Source of the DNA: Larus michahellis | Taxonomy: Eukaryota; Chordata; Aves; Charadriiformes; Laridae | Reading direction: 5' to 3' | DNA length: 64,000 bases | Assembly: GCF_964199755.1 (NCBI RefSeq) | Contig: NC_133906.1 | Coordinates: 4,774,001 to 4,838,000 of the forward strand | Shown here: positions 1-11,462 of the stretch, piece by piece | How the letters are laid out: the number at the start of each line of letters is the position of its first letter | Numbering within the stretch: the stretch's first letter is position 1 | Notes under the pieces: model-generated | Told to the model about the DNA's origin: nothing | Seen by the model: only the letters and a program-made list of their open reading frames with translations | Database searches by the model: none | Translations under genes and position numbers: made by a program

Positions 1-2959
1 CTAAAGAAAATAACTGAAATCTAAAGCAGCTCAGTCCTGTTTAAGCTGTCCCCAGACACACTGCCTACCACGCGGGTTTGTTTTTCATTTATTTGTTAAT
101 GAAAACTGGCAGCAGACGCTACACTTTTATTGAGCACATTAATCATTGAAAGAAAACAATATTTCTGCTGCACTGGCAACTCCTGTACTACACATATATT
201 AGGCCTGCTGCTTTCCTGTTAACCCTGTACATAATGTAGAATCCCCTAAAGCACTGGGTTTCTTTGCAGTAGCATATTTGTGCTGTAAGACTGGATGCCT
301 AGTGTGGATTAAAGTAAGATCTGAAACCATCCATCTGGCTTCTGTTTCAAAATTCAGCTTGTGGCAGTAAGTACAAACAATGTGTGACAGATGCTTGGAC
401 GCTTTTGAGACGTAAGAATGCAATCTTGATCCAGTTGCTAGATTTCACAGAATAGCAGTAAGAAAAAAAACAGCTTAACACTACTGATTCCTGTAATTCA
501 TGGCTATATTATAGCATCCACAACAGTATGTTCTGAATGTCTGTAGGGGATTAGGGAGTTCCTTCGGCAGGTGCCACACATAGCCCTTCATAAATGTATA
601 GCCACTAGCAAATTCACTTGCTCATCTTGTTATACGGTAACATGAAGGGTGTGTAAGTGCACAACCTACCAGAGATCTAATTAGCCCTTAAGCAAACTTT
701 TTATTCTCCCCACTCCTAGTTTATGGGTTATGTTATTAATGGCTCTCTTGGGACAACCTTCTCTCTTAAGAGCAAGCTACCCTGCACACACTGTTCTGAC
801 AAACTGCTTACAGCTCAACGCTGTACCTAAGAGCTCCAAACGTTTAGATTCATTGCCACTTCTGCTAATTTGTGCCATGCAGCAGAATTACAGCAGACTA
901 CCTGTGGGAACCTCTCCAGAAGGCAGGATGGCACTGTTTGGGTGGTGTAACAGGTCTTAAAGTGCTGTTAACAAATGCGACCTACTCTCTTCAGCAAAGC
1001 TGCACTACTGCAGAGGATAATCATAACTTTTATATTCTCATATCCCCACATTTAAAGCTTTGACCGTATTTCCGAGGAAGAAGAGTAAATCAGAGAAATG
1101 CAGTTCATGCAGCTGTGGAGGTACCAATCCAGGACCAAAGGAGCCATCAAGTACAGGCTACTGTAAAAACATTTCACTGATCAAATAACCTTTTAGTCAT
1201 ACATAGTTTCTTTATCTCCTGCAAGGGAAAAAATCCCTGAGGTCTATCTATTAAACTGAGTGGAGACACCAATGATGAACGTAACCTTCCTTGTGTCTCT
1301 ATTATTGGATACTCTAGATTACACAGAAGGATGTACTTGGCTGATGACCAGATCATTTGTGCTGCAGAATTACGGAAAATTATTCTAAGAGTTGAGTATA
1401 ACAAAGGAGATGACAAGCAAGAGGGAGGTCTGCACATACTAGTCTACAAAGAACAAATTACCACGGAAATCTCTATAATACAGAATAATTTACTGTACTG
1501 AATTAGGCATTACTTTTTTGTTTCCCCTCTAAGCCTAGCTTCCAAATTGCTTTCTTAAATCAGCCCTAGGAGAAATCATTTGAATGCATATGTCTTCATT
1601 AGTCTCTGTAATGAATTCAGTGCAAATTATAAATATACCAAGTAAATTAGTTTTACTCTGGCCTACCTGGGAGCAGGTCTCTTAGCTATATCCAGTTTTA
1701 TTCATGCTTCTTCCCTCTTAGCCCACATGAGTTCAGTAGCAGAGAAAAGCCTGGGCTGAAAAAACATCTGTGAAACATCACAGAAACAGAACAGTGCTAA
1801 CAGGTACTCTTCAGGTCTCAGGGCACTTACGGTAAGCACAAATTTCAGTTTCTTGTTTTAGACACCTCGGCAATAGATTTCCTGATATATGGAAAATGCA
1901 CTTGTTAATTGTGCCTGCTTGGTAGTTAAGTGCATATCTGTCCAGTAGATACTGCATTTGCCAGCCTGAAACAGGTGTTTTCTAGTAAGGACTAGTCCAG
2001 CTTGGTGTTTACATGAACTTCTGTGCAATCTCTAGGTTCATTATTCTTCAAGTTATCTTTTAGTTTTCCTCTGTCCTGCAGGTTCACCTTAAAGGTATAA
2101 GTTTATTGTGAACAGTATTTATTAAATGAAAGATAGTAACAGTTGCAGCTCTGAGAATAATAAATAATATTTGATTTTGTTATTTCTTCCTACATGAATG
2201 TTTTAAGATCTATATGACTGCAAACAAAATATCCCAGATGAATACAAATGCTAGAATACCGATTCTCTTTCTTTTTAGTTCCTACCATCTCTAGCACAGG
2301 AAAAAAGGAGAGATTAGAACACACTTCCTTAATAATCTTTAAACTAAATTTGCCACATTTCACACTGAAAACAAACTGCTCATGGTTTACTGATGTCAGT
2401 GCTAAAGAAATTCCTTCATACCAGATCACAAAAAGTCTGTTATTATTTGCCTGAACGGTTACCTAAAAAGCTTAAATATATCCGTGGAAAAGGGTCTGTG
2501 AATTAGATCTTAGACTAACAAAAAAATGACAAAGACCTAAGGCAATTATGTCACTGTGCCTGATGAAGTTTCTCTTTGCTTGTATCAGGCAGGTAAATCT
2601 ATTGCTGCTGATATTAGCTAGTATCAGTGTACCTCAAGTAGTAAAACTTAAAAATACTTAATTATTCTGCATGCTTAAAGAGTTTGGATGCACAGTTTAA
2701 CATGTTTTATAGGAGTCCGATAATTGGAAAATCAATCACCATCTAAGTGTCTTAACCAAGGAACTTTTCAATATTCAAAGTCCTGGCTTCAGTATTTTGC
2801 TGATTCTCACCAACGTTAGCTCTAATACTGCTATAGCTTCTTGGGAGATTTGAGTTTTTTAAATTTTTATTTCTGTCTTCCAGATATCTGCAAAACTATG
2901 AAATTCAGACTGGAGCTGAAAACTACATGATGAACAGGTAAACGCTAAGACTGGCTCAC

Positions 2960-3032
2960 CTCCACACACTGTTCCTTTGAATAACATTTTTTTGAAGTAA
3001 TAACTTGTTTTTCTCATCTAAATACAGATGAA
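2960..3032 (-). other. Candidate coding exon, minus strand, unidentified
   Basis: A 73-base segment lies between the acceptor CTGTTTCTTCTCTGTCAACAG and the donor GGAG/GTGAGCC, both strong. Only one frame is open (start phase 1, end phase 2); it encodes HLYLDEKNKLLLQKNVIQRN, then SVWR, which is helix-like and charged. It is the leftmost good minus-strand candidate. A strong acceptor at 2291-2292 could begin a short terminal exon that stops after four codons. Confidence 0.3.
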
Positions 3033-6000
3033 CTGTTGACAGAGAAGAAACAGAAGTATCAAAAAGGAGGTACTGCTTTTTACAGCTACTTTTTCTAATG
3101 AAACGTATGCATTAACTTCTGGGTTTCCATCTGCATTTTTGGGGTACATCCCCTAACTGGAAAAACACACAGTCAGGTACCCATGACTATAGAAGGTGAC
3201 ATGAGGCTCTTCAGAAACTTTCCAGTCTACCATAAAAGAAAAATACTTTTTCTGGAAGGAGGATGTCATTACTTCATAACACAGAACCCTTTAACCCTTA
3301 ACCTTTCCAATTCTACTTGTCTATTATCAATCATACTTAATATTATTATATGTTTATATGGGAGCAATAGTGTGGCAGTACTTTGCAGTATAAATGTTTC
3401 AATTCTGTTAACTGTGCAAGACATTAAACAAGTGGTATAGCAATAAATGACAGCAAACTACAAGGAAAGAAGATGGAAAGGAAAAAGGAAAAGAAGACGA
3501 TCTGTGAAATATTTTATGACCTACCATGATAGATGTTCATGAGCCTGTGAACACAGAGGATATATTTTACATACCGGGCATATTTATGTCCACTCTAGCC
3601 AACAGAATTCATCCTCAGTGTAAAACAGTGAATGTTTCGGTTAAAAGATCTGGGCTATTAATTTCTGTTCATGCTAGACTGTAATTGTGAGATAATTTAA
3701 GCTTGGTTTCTCCAGCAAACCACGTAACTATACTTACTTGTTTATAAAATGTACTGATAACAAAATTACAAAACAAAAAACAAGTTATTATTTTACACCA
3801 AATTGTTTGGAGTCCTTGGAAATAACTTAAGTTCTCTGACACGTTTGGAGAAGGGGAAGAAGGAAGAGACATCAGGGAAGACAAAGAGTGAAATTAGGAT
3901 ATTCACGGGTCCGCCAAACCAGCTTAGAATATTAGCTTTCTCTTCCAGGAAATAAACCAAAGCTAATTGTTTTTAAACTCTTCTGTATTACGTCTTTAAG
4001 CATTGTATCTTTAATTAATATAATGCGCACTTAAAAATTATTTCCTAACTGAATTGCCTGATCTTTTTATGGTAGATCTGTTTAAATTTTTTTTCTTTCT
4101 TTTTCAGCTTTTGCTTCGATGCAGATGGATACAGCTGGGAAACTCCATTCTTGATGGAATTAATTTGTAGCCAAAATACAGAGTAGCTGCATCGGTAAAT
4201 ACATGAGAATATGACTATACGCCTTATGAATTGCAACTGCAGAACTGCTAGGTTGCCATGATCTCTAACTACTGATGACTTTTGCAAGTAAGATGATCTA
4301 GCAGACTTCTATGCATAAAAATAGTAAATCACCAAACAGATGTCAGCAAAAAACCCCAATAAATAAGATTGCAGCATTTCAGTATGTATGGTTGAACCAG
4401 AACGCACAAGTACTTAGCAGGCTGACAGTCCAGAGGAAGCCATCTTTCCTTTCATAATGCCATGCTTTGACGTTGCTATCAGCAATAATACTAAACTTCT
4501 GAACAACATTTAAAACCGATAGTGCCTTGAACCTTTTATACCATAACCCCAAGACAATACATTGAAACATCAGTCTTATTTGTAATTAGAACATATATCA
4601 GAAAAATTTGTTACGTGTAGCATGACAGCAAAGGCCTGAATTTGCTGCCACTTACACTGACAGAAACACAGTCTCATTCTTGCTGAACTTCTCCCTAAAT
4701 ATGGATGCTGGCATGCACATCAGAGACTGTCTGTGTACAGATGGATTAAGGACAATGAGTCAGTCTCTCTGCTTTAATGAAAAAAGATACAAACTTGTAA
4801 AAACACTCAAGTGATTGTTAGTAAATCAGACAAGGTTATACAAATAAAATACAATAGCCATGTGATTTCACTAAAGCCAATTACATCTAAATACCCACAA
4901 TACAGAGGTGTGAACTGTTCTTTGCCAGTTACTCATTAACCAATCTTCATTAGCCATAAAATATGTTTTTACACGATTCTTGATTCTGTAACTGCAATCT
5001 CACAATCAGCATTTTGCTCAAGTGGCCTTGGTCCAGCTACTATCCATTCTTTCCTTGCTAAGATATTTTGCAATAACAGCTGATGAGTGCAAGTTACAGA
5101 AAGAGGTTGTAAGCCTATGCTACAGATGAAATCTCTTCCAGATTAATCTTGATGTTTCGGGATTTTTTTTAATCTTAAATTTTATAATCAGAGATGAGAA
5201 AAGTTTTCACTTACCAATGAAGAAATCAAAAGATATTTTAGATACTTTTCATCAGAACATTTACAGCAGTTCATTACCTGTGGGAATGTATTTTATAATA
5301 CTTTCCAGGATAAGTACAAAATGAAAACAAACATAAAAGCAATTAAATATATTTAATTTGTTGCAAGGACTAACAAACAAAACTGAGCAAAAGCAAAAAT
5401 CAAACTCTATACGAAGCTTTTTCCCCACTTTTCAAATCTAATTCAAAGTCCTGTACATCTTACCCCCCCAAAAAAAAAAAATATTACAAATGCAGAAATC
5501 AAACCTCATTTAATCCTGTGACTGCAATACCACCATATCTGTAGCAGCCAGCATTCCAACTTCGTGCTAGGTTTTATTCTTTTCAGTCATATGATACTAC
5601 TTAAACTGCTCTATATACAATGGAATCAATACTTCTAGAAGAGACAGAAAAAAATGGAAAGGAAGGTATACTAATTAAAGTAATTAAAATCAAAACCAGG
5701 AGTAAAATCTGCACATACTAACAGTCTGCATGCAAATAACAAATGTGTGCAGTGCTCATGCTGCAGATACCATTTTACCTTTGTTTACATCCTGTTCATT
5801 GCAATGCCTTTGCAGTTGTATTCGTCTATGAAAATAATGGTTAACAATTACAGAAGATATAACCTAGCAGGTGATATAAGTGGCAATTTCTTATGTTTCA
5901 AGTTGAAAAAATGTTACGTTATCCAGAAAAAATGTAGTAGTTGTTATTCTTCTAGACATAAATGCATTAAATTGAGGCAGGTACAATGATACAATAAGGC

Positions 6001-7602
6001 CAGGTTGTAACTGCTTTGCAGAAACATCTAAAAGGAAAAAAAAATCAAATAGAATAATTTTAGGAGTATGTCAGTTCTTCCTTCCTTGGCCTCATGCTCC
6101 CCCACTCAGCCAACAGAAGAGGCTTCAGTCCCAGGAAAGCCTAGATCTCAAGAGAGCCACTGAAGACAATCAGCGTCAGAAACTTCATACACCTGAATTA
6201 CTTCCTTGCAGCTTCTTGGAAAAGTCTTTCAAGTCACTAAAACCCACGACAGCTGGAGAAATATCCTCTCCCAAAGGGCAGGAAGGTTTACACATTACAG
6301 AGGGTAAAATTCTCCAAGTCTGACATCCAGGATGGAAGCAGGTTGGTATGATACGATCAGGCAGACTTGGAGCAGGGCTAATGAACTGCATGGAGAACAC
6401 CATGAAGTCAGGCTGGTCAGTGATCCACTGCCAGCAGTTACACTTGTATAAACAAGTATAACCCCACTTGTGTCATTCCCACTCATTTTTGCTTAACCAC
6501 GGAGTTATATTATGTAGTTGACTACAGAATCTGATCCAGGAATGCCAGACGTTTATTCCAAGAAACCTGCCTTCTTCCTTAGAAAAGCTGTAGATAAAAA
6601 TTAAGATTCAAGGCTGTGTCATTCAGAGTAGAACTTGACTCATCAACATAATCAATTTGCATTAATCACTAATGACCGTGCATTAACGCTTTCAATGAAG
6701 GCATATTTCAAGTGGTGATTTAAACAATACTGCAAGGCACAGCTTTCCTGAGAGTTATTATGGCAACTATAATAGGCAGCTGAAATATATTCCCCAAATC
6801 CAACGTCTGAAGTCTAAAAAACTTAAAGGTGATCTTTTCCCCCAAACAGACACATTCTTCTCTCTCAAAAGCAGGAATGCCAAAAGCTCAGCCTCAAAGG
6901 TTGCTTAAACTATCCTGCCCTTTTCTTCTGTGACCACAGCTTTTTGCTTGCTGCTCTTAACCTTGCAGATAGGCACAGATAACGTGATGCTTATCTCATA
7001 GGCAGGAGGTTTGGCAAGCTGCTTTTCAGAGCCCAAAACAAACAGCCTTCTGGGGATTGGTCAGCAGGATACTAGGGGATATAAAGCCAATTTGGCCCCT
7101 CCCCATGTCCCAGTATATCAAGGTTTAAGCTTCATTGACTCCAGTATACCGACCTTAATCAAGATTTTTCATGCTACAGAGAGCAGCACAGCTGCTAAAC
7201 TTTCTTTAATAAGTGTTTTATAGCTGTGGAAGCTGAACAGGAATTAGCTGAAAAGAGATGACTTCCTTCTGGCCTTATTAAGCAGCAATTTAGTATAACT
7301 CAGGCTCTAACACCGTTTTGCTCTAACATGAAAGAGGAATGTTGGTTTAAGTGATTCAGCTAAGTCATTGATTCTGTTCCAGTCATCCTCTGCATTTTCT
7401 CTTGCAGTATTGGTTTGCTTCAAATTCAGGAAGCCAAATGCACTGTGATATGTCTCAGGAGAAAGACCTACATTTCTAATTTCCCATCAAGTAAAGCAGA
7501 TGCAGTCATCTTCCCAGGACTTAGTGGCAATATGGTCTTTACGAAGCTCACCTTGAGATTCCATAACTATTTTTATTTTAAATGAAATTAATTTCCTATT
7601 AC

Positions 7603-7639
7603 CTTACTGAGCCCATGTTGGCAATGTTAACAGAATATT
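7603..7639 (-). other. Weak candidate exon, minus strand
   Basis: A 37-base segment between the acceptor CTGAGCCTTCTTTAACAG and the donor AAG/GTAATA. One open frame encodes YSVNIANMGSV. Short and uncertain. Confidence 0.15.
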
Positions 7640-8138
7640 CTGTTAAAGAAGGCTCAGGTATAAGGCAGGTCATGAAAAGTGGCCGCACTCTGGAATTTCA
7701 GTGAAGTGGCACTGAAGATTCTTTAATGGAATGTATTTTAGCTTTGCAGACTAGTTTTATTGAGGTAGATTATTAAAAATTCTCTTATTAAAGATCAAAT
7801 ACTTTTTTTTAAGGGGCATGTGACTCATCTTACTACAAAATTCTTAAAGGAATAGGCACATAGTAAGCATGACTCAGCATTTAGGTAACACTATGCACAC
7901 ATTGTACAGTATGCTGGCTGTTCAATTAGCCTGTCTTGCCACATCCATTTCCACAGCATCATACACTTATTGTTTTTCAAAAAATGCCAGTTTTTTATTC
8001 TAGCTAAAGCTTTCAGATATACATACCTAAATTTGATCTAGGGTACTATCAATAGCTGTATGTGCAATTCAACAGTGAGTGTGTTTCTGTCAGACTCAGC
8101 AATGAACCCCTGTCATGGGCACCCTGCTCCTGAAAACA

Positions 8139-8172
8139 CTATTATTATTATTACTATTGCTGTTAATAATGT
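8139..8172. repeat. Short (ATT)n-like repeat
   Basis: CTATTATTATTATTACTATT and neighbouring bases, an imperfect trinucleotide run. Confidence 0.6.
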
Positions 8173-9002
8173 AAATTCCTATGGTATAGAATCTGAGAGT
8201 AACACACAACAGGATGCCGCTATACTAGATGCTGTAGAAGGACAGCTTTCAGACTGAAACACCTTGAATGAAAGTAAATATTTAATCTAAGGAAGAGAAG
8301 GAATCCCTTGAAATGCATGCAAGTGCAAGATGACATGCCATTCTGAAGAAATTCAACACCAAGACTTGGAAGCTAATCACATCTCCATTTCTCTAAGGCA
8401 TTAATTTTCCTCATGTACCATAACCAGTCTTACGATTTTCTTAGTAACGGGCTCAAAGCTTCCATTCAGGACACAGGGTTAAAAATCCTACAAAATCTGC
8501 CTATAATGAAAATACATAAATCTTTCTCTGGCAAACTGCTCATTAAGACTATTCCCACTGTTAGCAGGATCTACTGGTGGTGAATACTGGGTCAAAAATC
8601 TAATACCCTTACAGTCCTTTTACTGTACTTAATGATTACTGAGAGTCTGGAAATGAGAGCAAAAATATTTTCTTCATTCAACATGACATCACCTTGATTT
8701 ATATTCTTGGAAAATTAATAAAATGCCTCTGAGACAGACTGTCTCTGCTGCCAGGCTTGCATAATGTATCTGCTTTATCTGCTGACCCGTGCAGAAATGT
8801 ATTAGAGAATAATACTCCTGCTTTTAGTGTTGCATTTACTGTAAATTTGCATTCTTCCAGGAAAATTCTGACAGACATATTTAGCATCTGAGAGCTGACT
8901 TCAACAGGGGCACTTAACTATTATTAGTTCTGCTAATCTTTTTTGAAGGAAGACCTAGCAGTTAAATTTGATGCCAGGGCTGAAGACACAGACAAGGACC
9001 TA

Positions 9003-9896
9003 TAGAATCATAGAATCTTCATGGTTGGAAAGGACCTTTGAGATCATCGAGTCCAACCATACACACACAAAAAAACCCCCTAAAATCTCTGTCACTAGAG
9101 CATGCCCTGAAGCGCCAAATCTAGATGTTTCTTAAATACCTCTAGGGATGGTGACTCAACCACCTCCCTGGGCAGGCTGTTCCAGTGCCTGAACAGTCTT
9201 TCAGTAAAGTAATTCCTCCTAATATCTAATCTAAACCTCCCCTGCCACAACTTCAGACCATTTCCTCTGGTCCTGTCATTATTCACCTGGGAGAAGAGGC
9301 CAACACCCACCTCCAACCTCCTTTCAGGTAGTTGTAGAGGGCAATGAGGTCATCCCTCAGCCTCCTCTTCTCCAAACTAAACATGCCCACTTCCCTCAGC
9401 CTCTCCTCACATGACTTGGTTTCCAGACCCCTCACCAGCTTGGTAGCTCTCCTCTGGACATGCTCCACAGCACTTCGATGTCCCTCTTGTACAGAGGGGC
9501 TCAGAACTGAACACAGCACTCGAGGTGAGGCCTCACCAGTGCCATGTACAGAGGCACGATCACTTCCCTACTCCTGCTGGCCACGCTATTCCTGATACAA
9601 GCCAGAATGCTGTTGGCCTTCTTGGCCACCTGGGCACACTGCCGGCTCATGTTAAGCTGGCCGTCGACCAGCACCCCCAGGACCTTTTCTGCTGGGCAGC
9701 TTTCTAGCCACTCTTCCCCAAGCCTGTTGCGTTGCTTGGGGTTGTTGTGACCAAAATGCAGGACTCGGCACTTGGCCTTATTAAACCTCATACAATTGGC
9801 CTTGGCCCATCGATCCAGCCTGTCCAGGTCCCTCTGTAGAGCCTTCCTACCCTCAAGCAGATCAACACTTCCACCTAGTTTGGTGTTGTCTATGCA
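9003..9896 (-). mobile_element. CR1 LINE retrotransposon, 5'-truncated
   Basis: The plus strand shows the reverse complement of the avian CR1 3' end: the octamer-type repeat TAGAATCATAGAATC, then TTGGAAAGGACCTTTGAGAT. On the minus strand, broken open frames cover the C-terminal part of the CR1 reverse-transcriptase protein. Recognisable pieces are [18 protein letters not shown] (near 9790), [13 protein letters not shown] (near 9440), [15 protein letters not shown] (near 9340) and [19 protein letters not shown] (near 9230). They lie in different frames, so the copy carries at least two frameshifts and is inactive. Similarity to the family stops near 9896, the 5' truncation point typical of CR1 insertions. 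Confidence 0.93.
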
Positions 9897-10042
9897 AGAG
9901 GCTGGAAAAGCAGGGAAAAGGTTTCCTTCCCTTAAGCTGCAGATCCCTGTAAGCCATCCCTGCTTCTGAGCTCGCAATAGAAGCAGTGCCCAAGAGCCTT
10001 CTTCCATACCAGGGTTCCTCTTTCCATAAATCAGCAGCATCA

Positions 10043-10190
10043 CATGCAGGCAACAGCACTTACTCTCCTGTACAACACTTAATTGGGTGTTGTTAGATTT
10101 ACCCAATTCTGCCCAACATGCAGGCAACAGCACTTACTCTCCTGTACAACACTTAATTGGGTGTTGTTAGATTTACCCAATTCTGCCCAA
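10043..10190. repeat. Perfect tandem duplication, 2 x 74 bp
   Basis: Copy 1 is 10043-10116 and copy 2 is 10117-10190, identical by eye. Each unit has an inverted repeat AATTGGGT / ACCCAATT with a 12-base spacer, and an overlapping CAACAC / GTGTTG pair. It lies about 150 bp beyond the truncated 5' end of the CR1 copy. Confidence 0.92.
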
Positions 10191-11358
10191 CAAACAGCAT
10201 ACCAATTATCCTGTATTTTATTACACGCCACAAATATTCAATTAAAACTAGCCCAAATTCTTGGTTATTCTTGGTGATGATGACACAGGCTCCACTGCCA
10301 GTCACAGACTAAAAGGCATAGTTGATATGGGATTGATAGTTGATATGCCAGGGAAGGAAAAAGTAGAATATGCTGTTTTCAGATTTTTAAACTTTAGGTA
10401 GATTTTCTTAGTAAATCATTTATTACTCTGCTTTATCCTGTTTCCTTATGATCCTACTTTTCTCTGCTGTGAAAACGTATTCTGTCCGACCAAAGAGGAA
10501 GCATTGTCAAGAATGCCTACATCCACACAGTTCAGGAAGTAGATTTACAACCAAGGTACAATTAGATTTATACAAGGTATAAATGTGAAAAGTCACTGTG
10601 TTTCTAAGAGGGCAGAACAGCTGGTAACTTAACAACATTGAGGATTAAATGTGAGCTCTGTGAGACTGGAGCTACTGTTTGAATGGAGAAAGCATCTCCC
10701 ATCACCAGCCTATCCACTCCTATATTACTGATAATTGGGTTTAGATTCATAGAAAATCCTTGTTTGCTGACTTTCAAATAACCACTGAATAAGTTAATCA
10801 GCAGCCAGTAACTACATACGGATTCCAGAATAAGGCACTAAGAGTGAAAAAGGAAGTCAAGCACAATTGCTGCACCATCTTTTGTACCCTTATCTTTAAA
10901 AAGTCTGAGCCCTTAAAGCTGCAAGTGTTAGTTATCTGCTACTCTGTCATGTAACGACTGTGTTGGTGAGTCAGAAATCTTTTTGGTAATAATTTTCATG
11001 CACTGAAAATGCAAAATGGAGCCAAAATAAAAAAACAGTTGGAAAACAGTTAATAAGCAATAAACTACTCTTACTTTACTACAAAGTTCTTGAAAAGTTG
11101 TCCTTCCGGTTGCTCACAATTCTAGATGAACATATACGCACAACGACACACACAAGTTCAGTCTGTGTTTGCATGTTTGCAGATCAGTTCAATACTACAT
11201 GATCTTTATCAGTGATATTACAAAATATCATTGCAGACTTGTCTGTGACACACTTCACAAGCTGCTGAAATAGGTTTCTGTTTGCCAACAGGTTTATCTT
11301 TTATCTTTCACCTCTGAATAACAGAGCAGAGTCTATTATCAGCATTTTTCACAGTTTG

Positions 11359-11401
11359 ATTTTGGACAGCAAAGAGTATCATTTTGGACAGCAGAGATAT
11401 A
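11359..11401. repeat. Imperfect tandem duplication, period 22 bp
   Basis: ATTTTGGACAGCAAAGAGTA is followed 22 bp later by ATTTTGGACAGCAGAGATAT. Confidence 0.75.
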
Positions 11402-11427
11402 AGCAAATTCATCTGTCTTTTTCATAC

Positions 11428-11462
11428 CTCTGGAATAACTGCGTTCTCTCCTTGGAGCTTAT
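11428..11462 (-). other. Weak candidate exon, minus strand
   Basis: A 35-base segment between the acceptor TTTCAATTTCAAGCTTTCAG and the donor CAGAG/GTATGA. Two frames are open. Short and uncertain. Confidence 0.15.

Larger units (their letters stand above)
1..9002. other. Intronic or intergenic DNA, left edge to the CR1 copy
   Basis: AT-rich single-copy-looking sequence. Apart from the candidate exons at 2960-3032 and 7603-7639, I see no recognisable gene, RNA or repeat; the many short open frames have no coding character. Confidence 0.5.

Noticed and set aside
4060..4170. Plus-strand acceptor with a long pyrimidine tract (ends 4107) followed by a short open frame
   Set aside because: The frame stops after about 20 codons and nothing upstream pairs with it; T-rich tracts are frequent here.
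9501..10133. 210-codon minus-strand open frame as a cellular gene
   Set aside because: Its C-terminal half is CR1 reverse-transcriptase sequence and the rest runs into the 74-bp duplication; it is a chance extension of a dead LINE.
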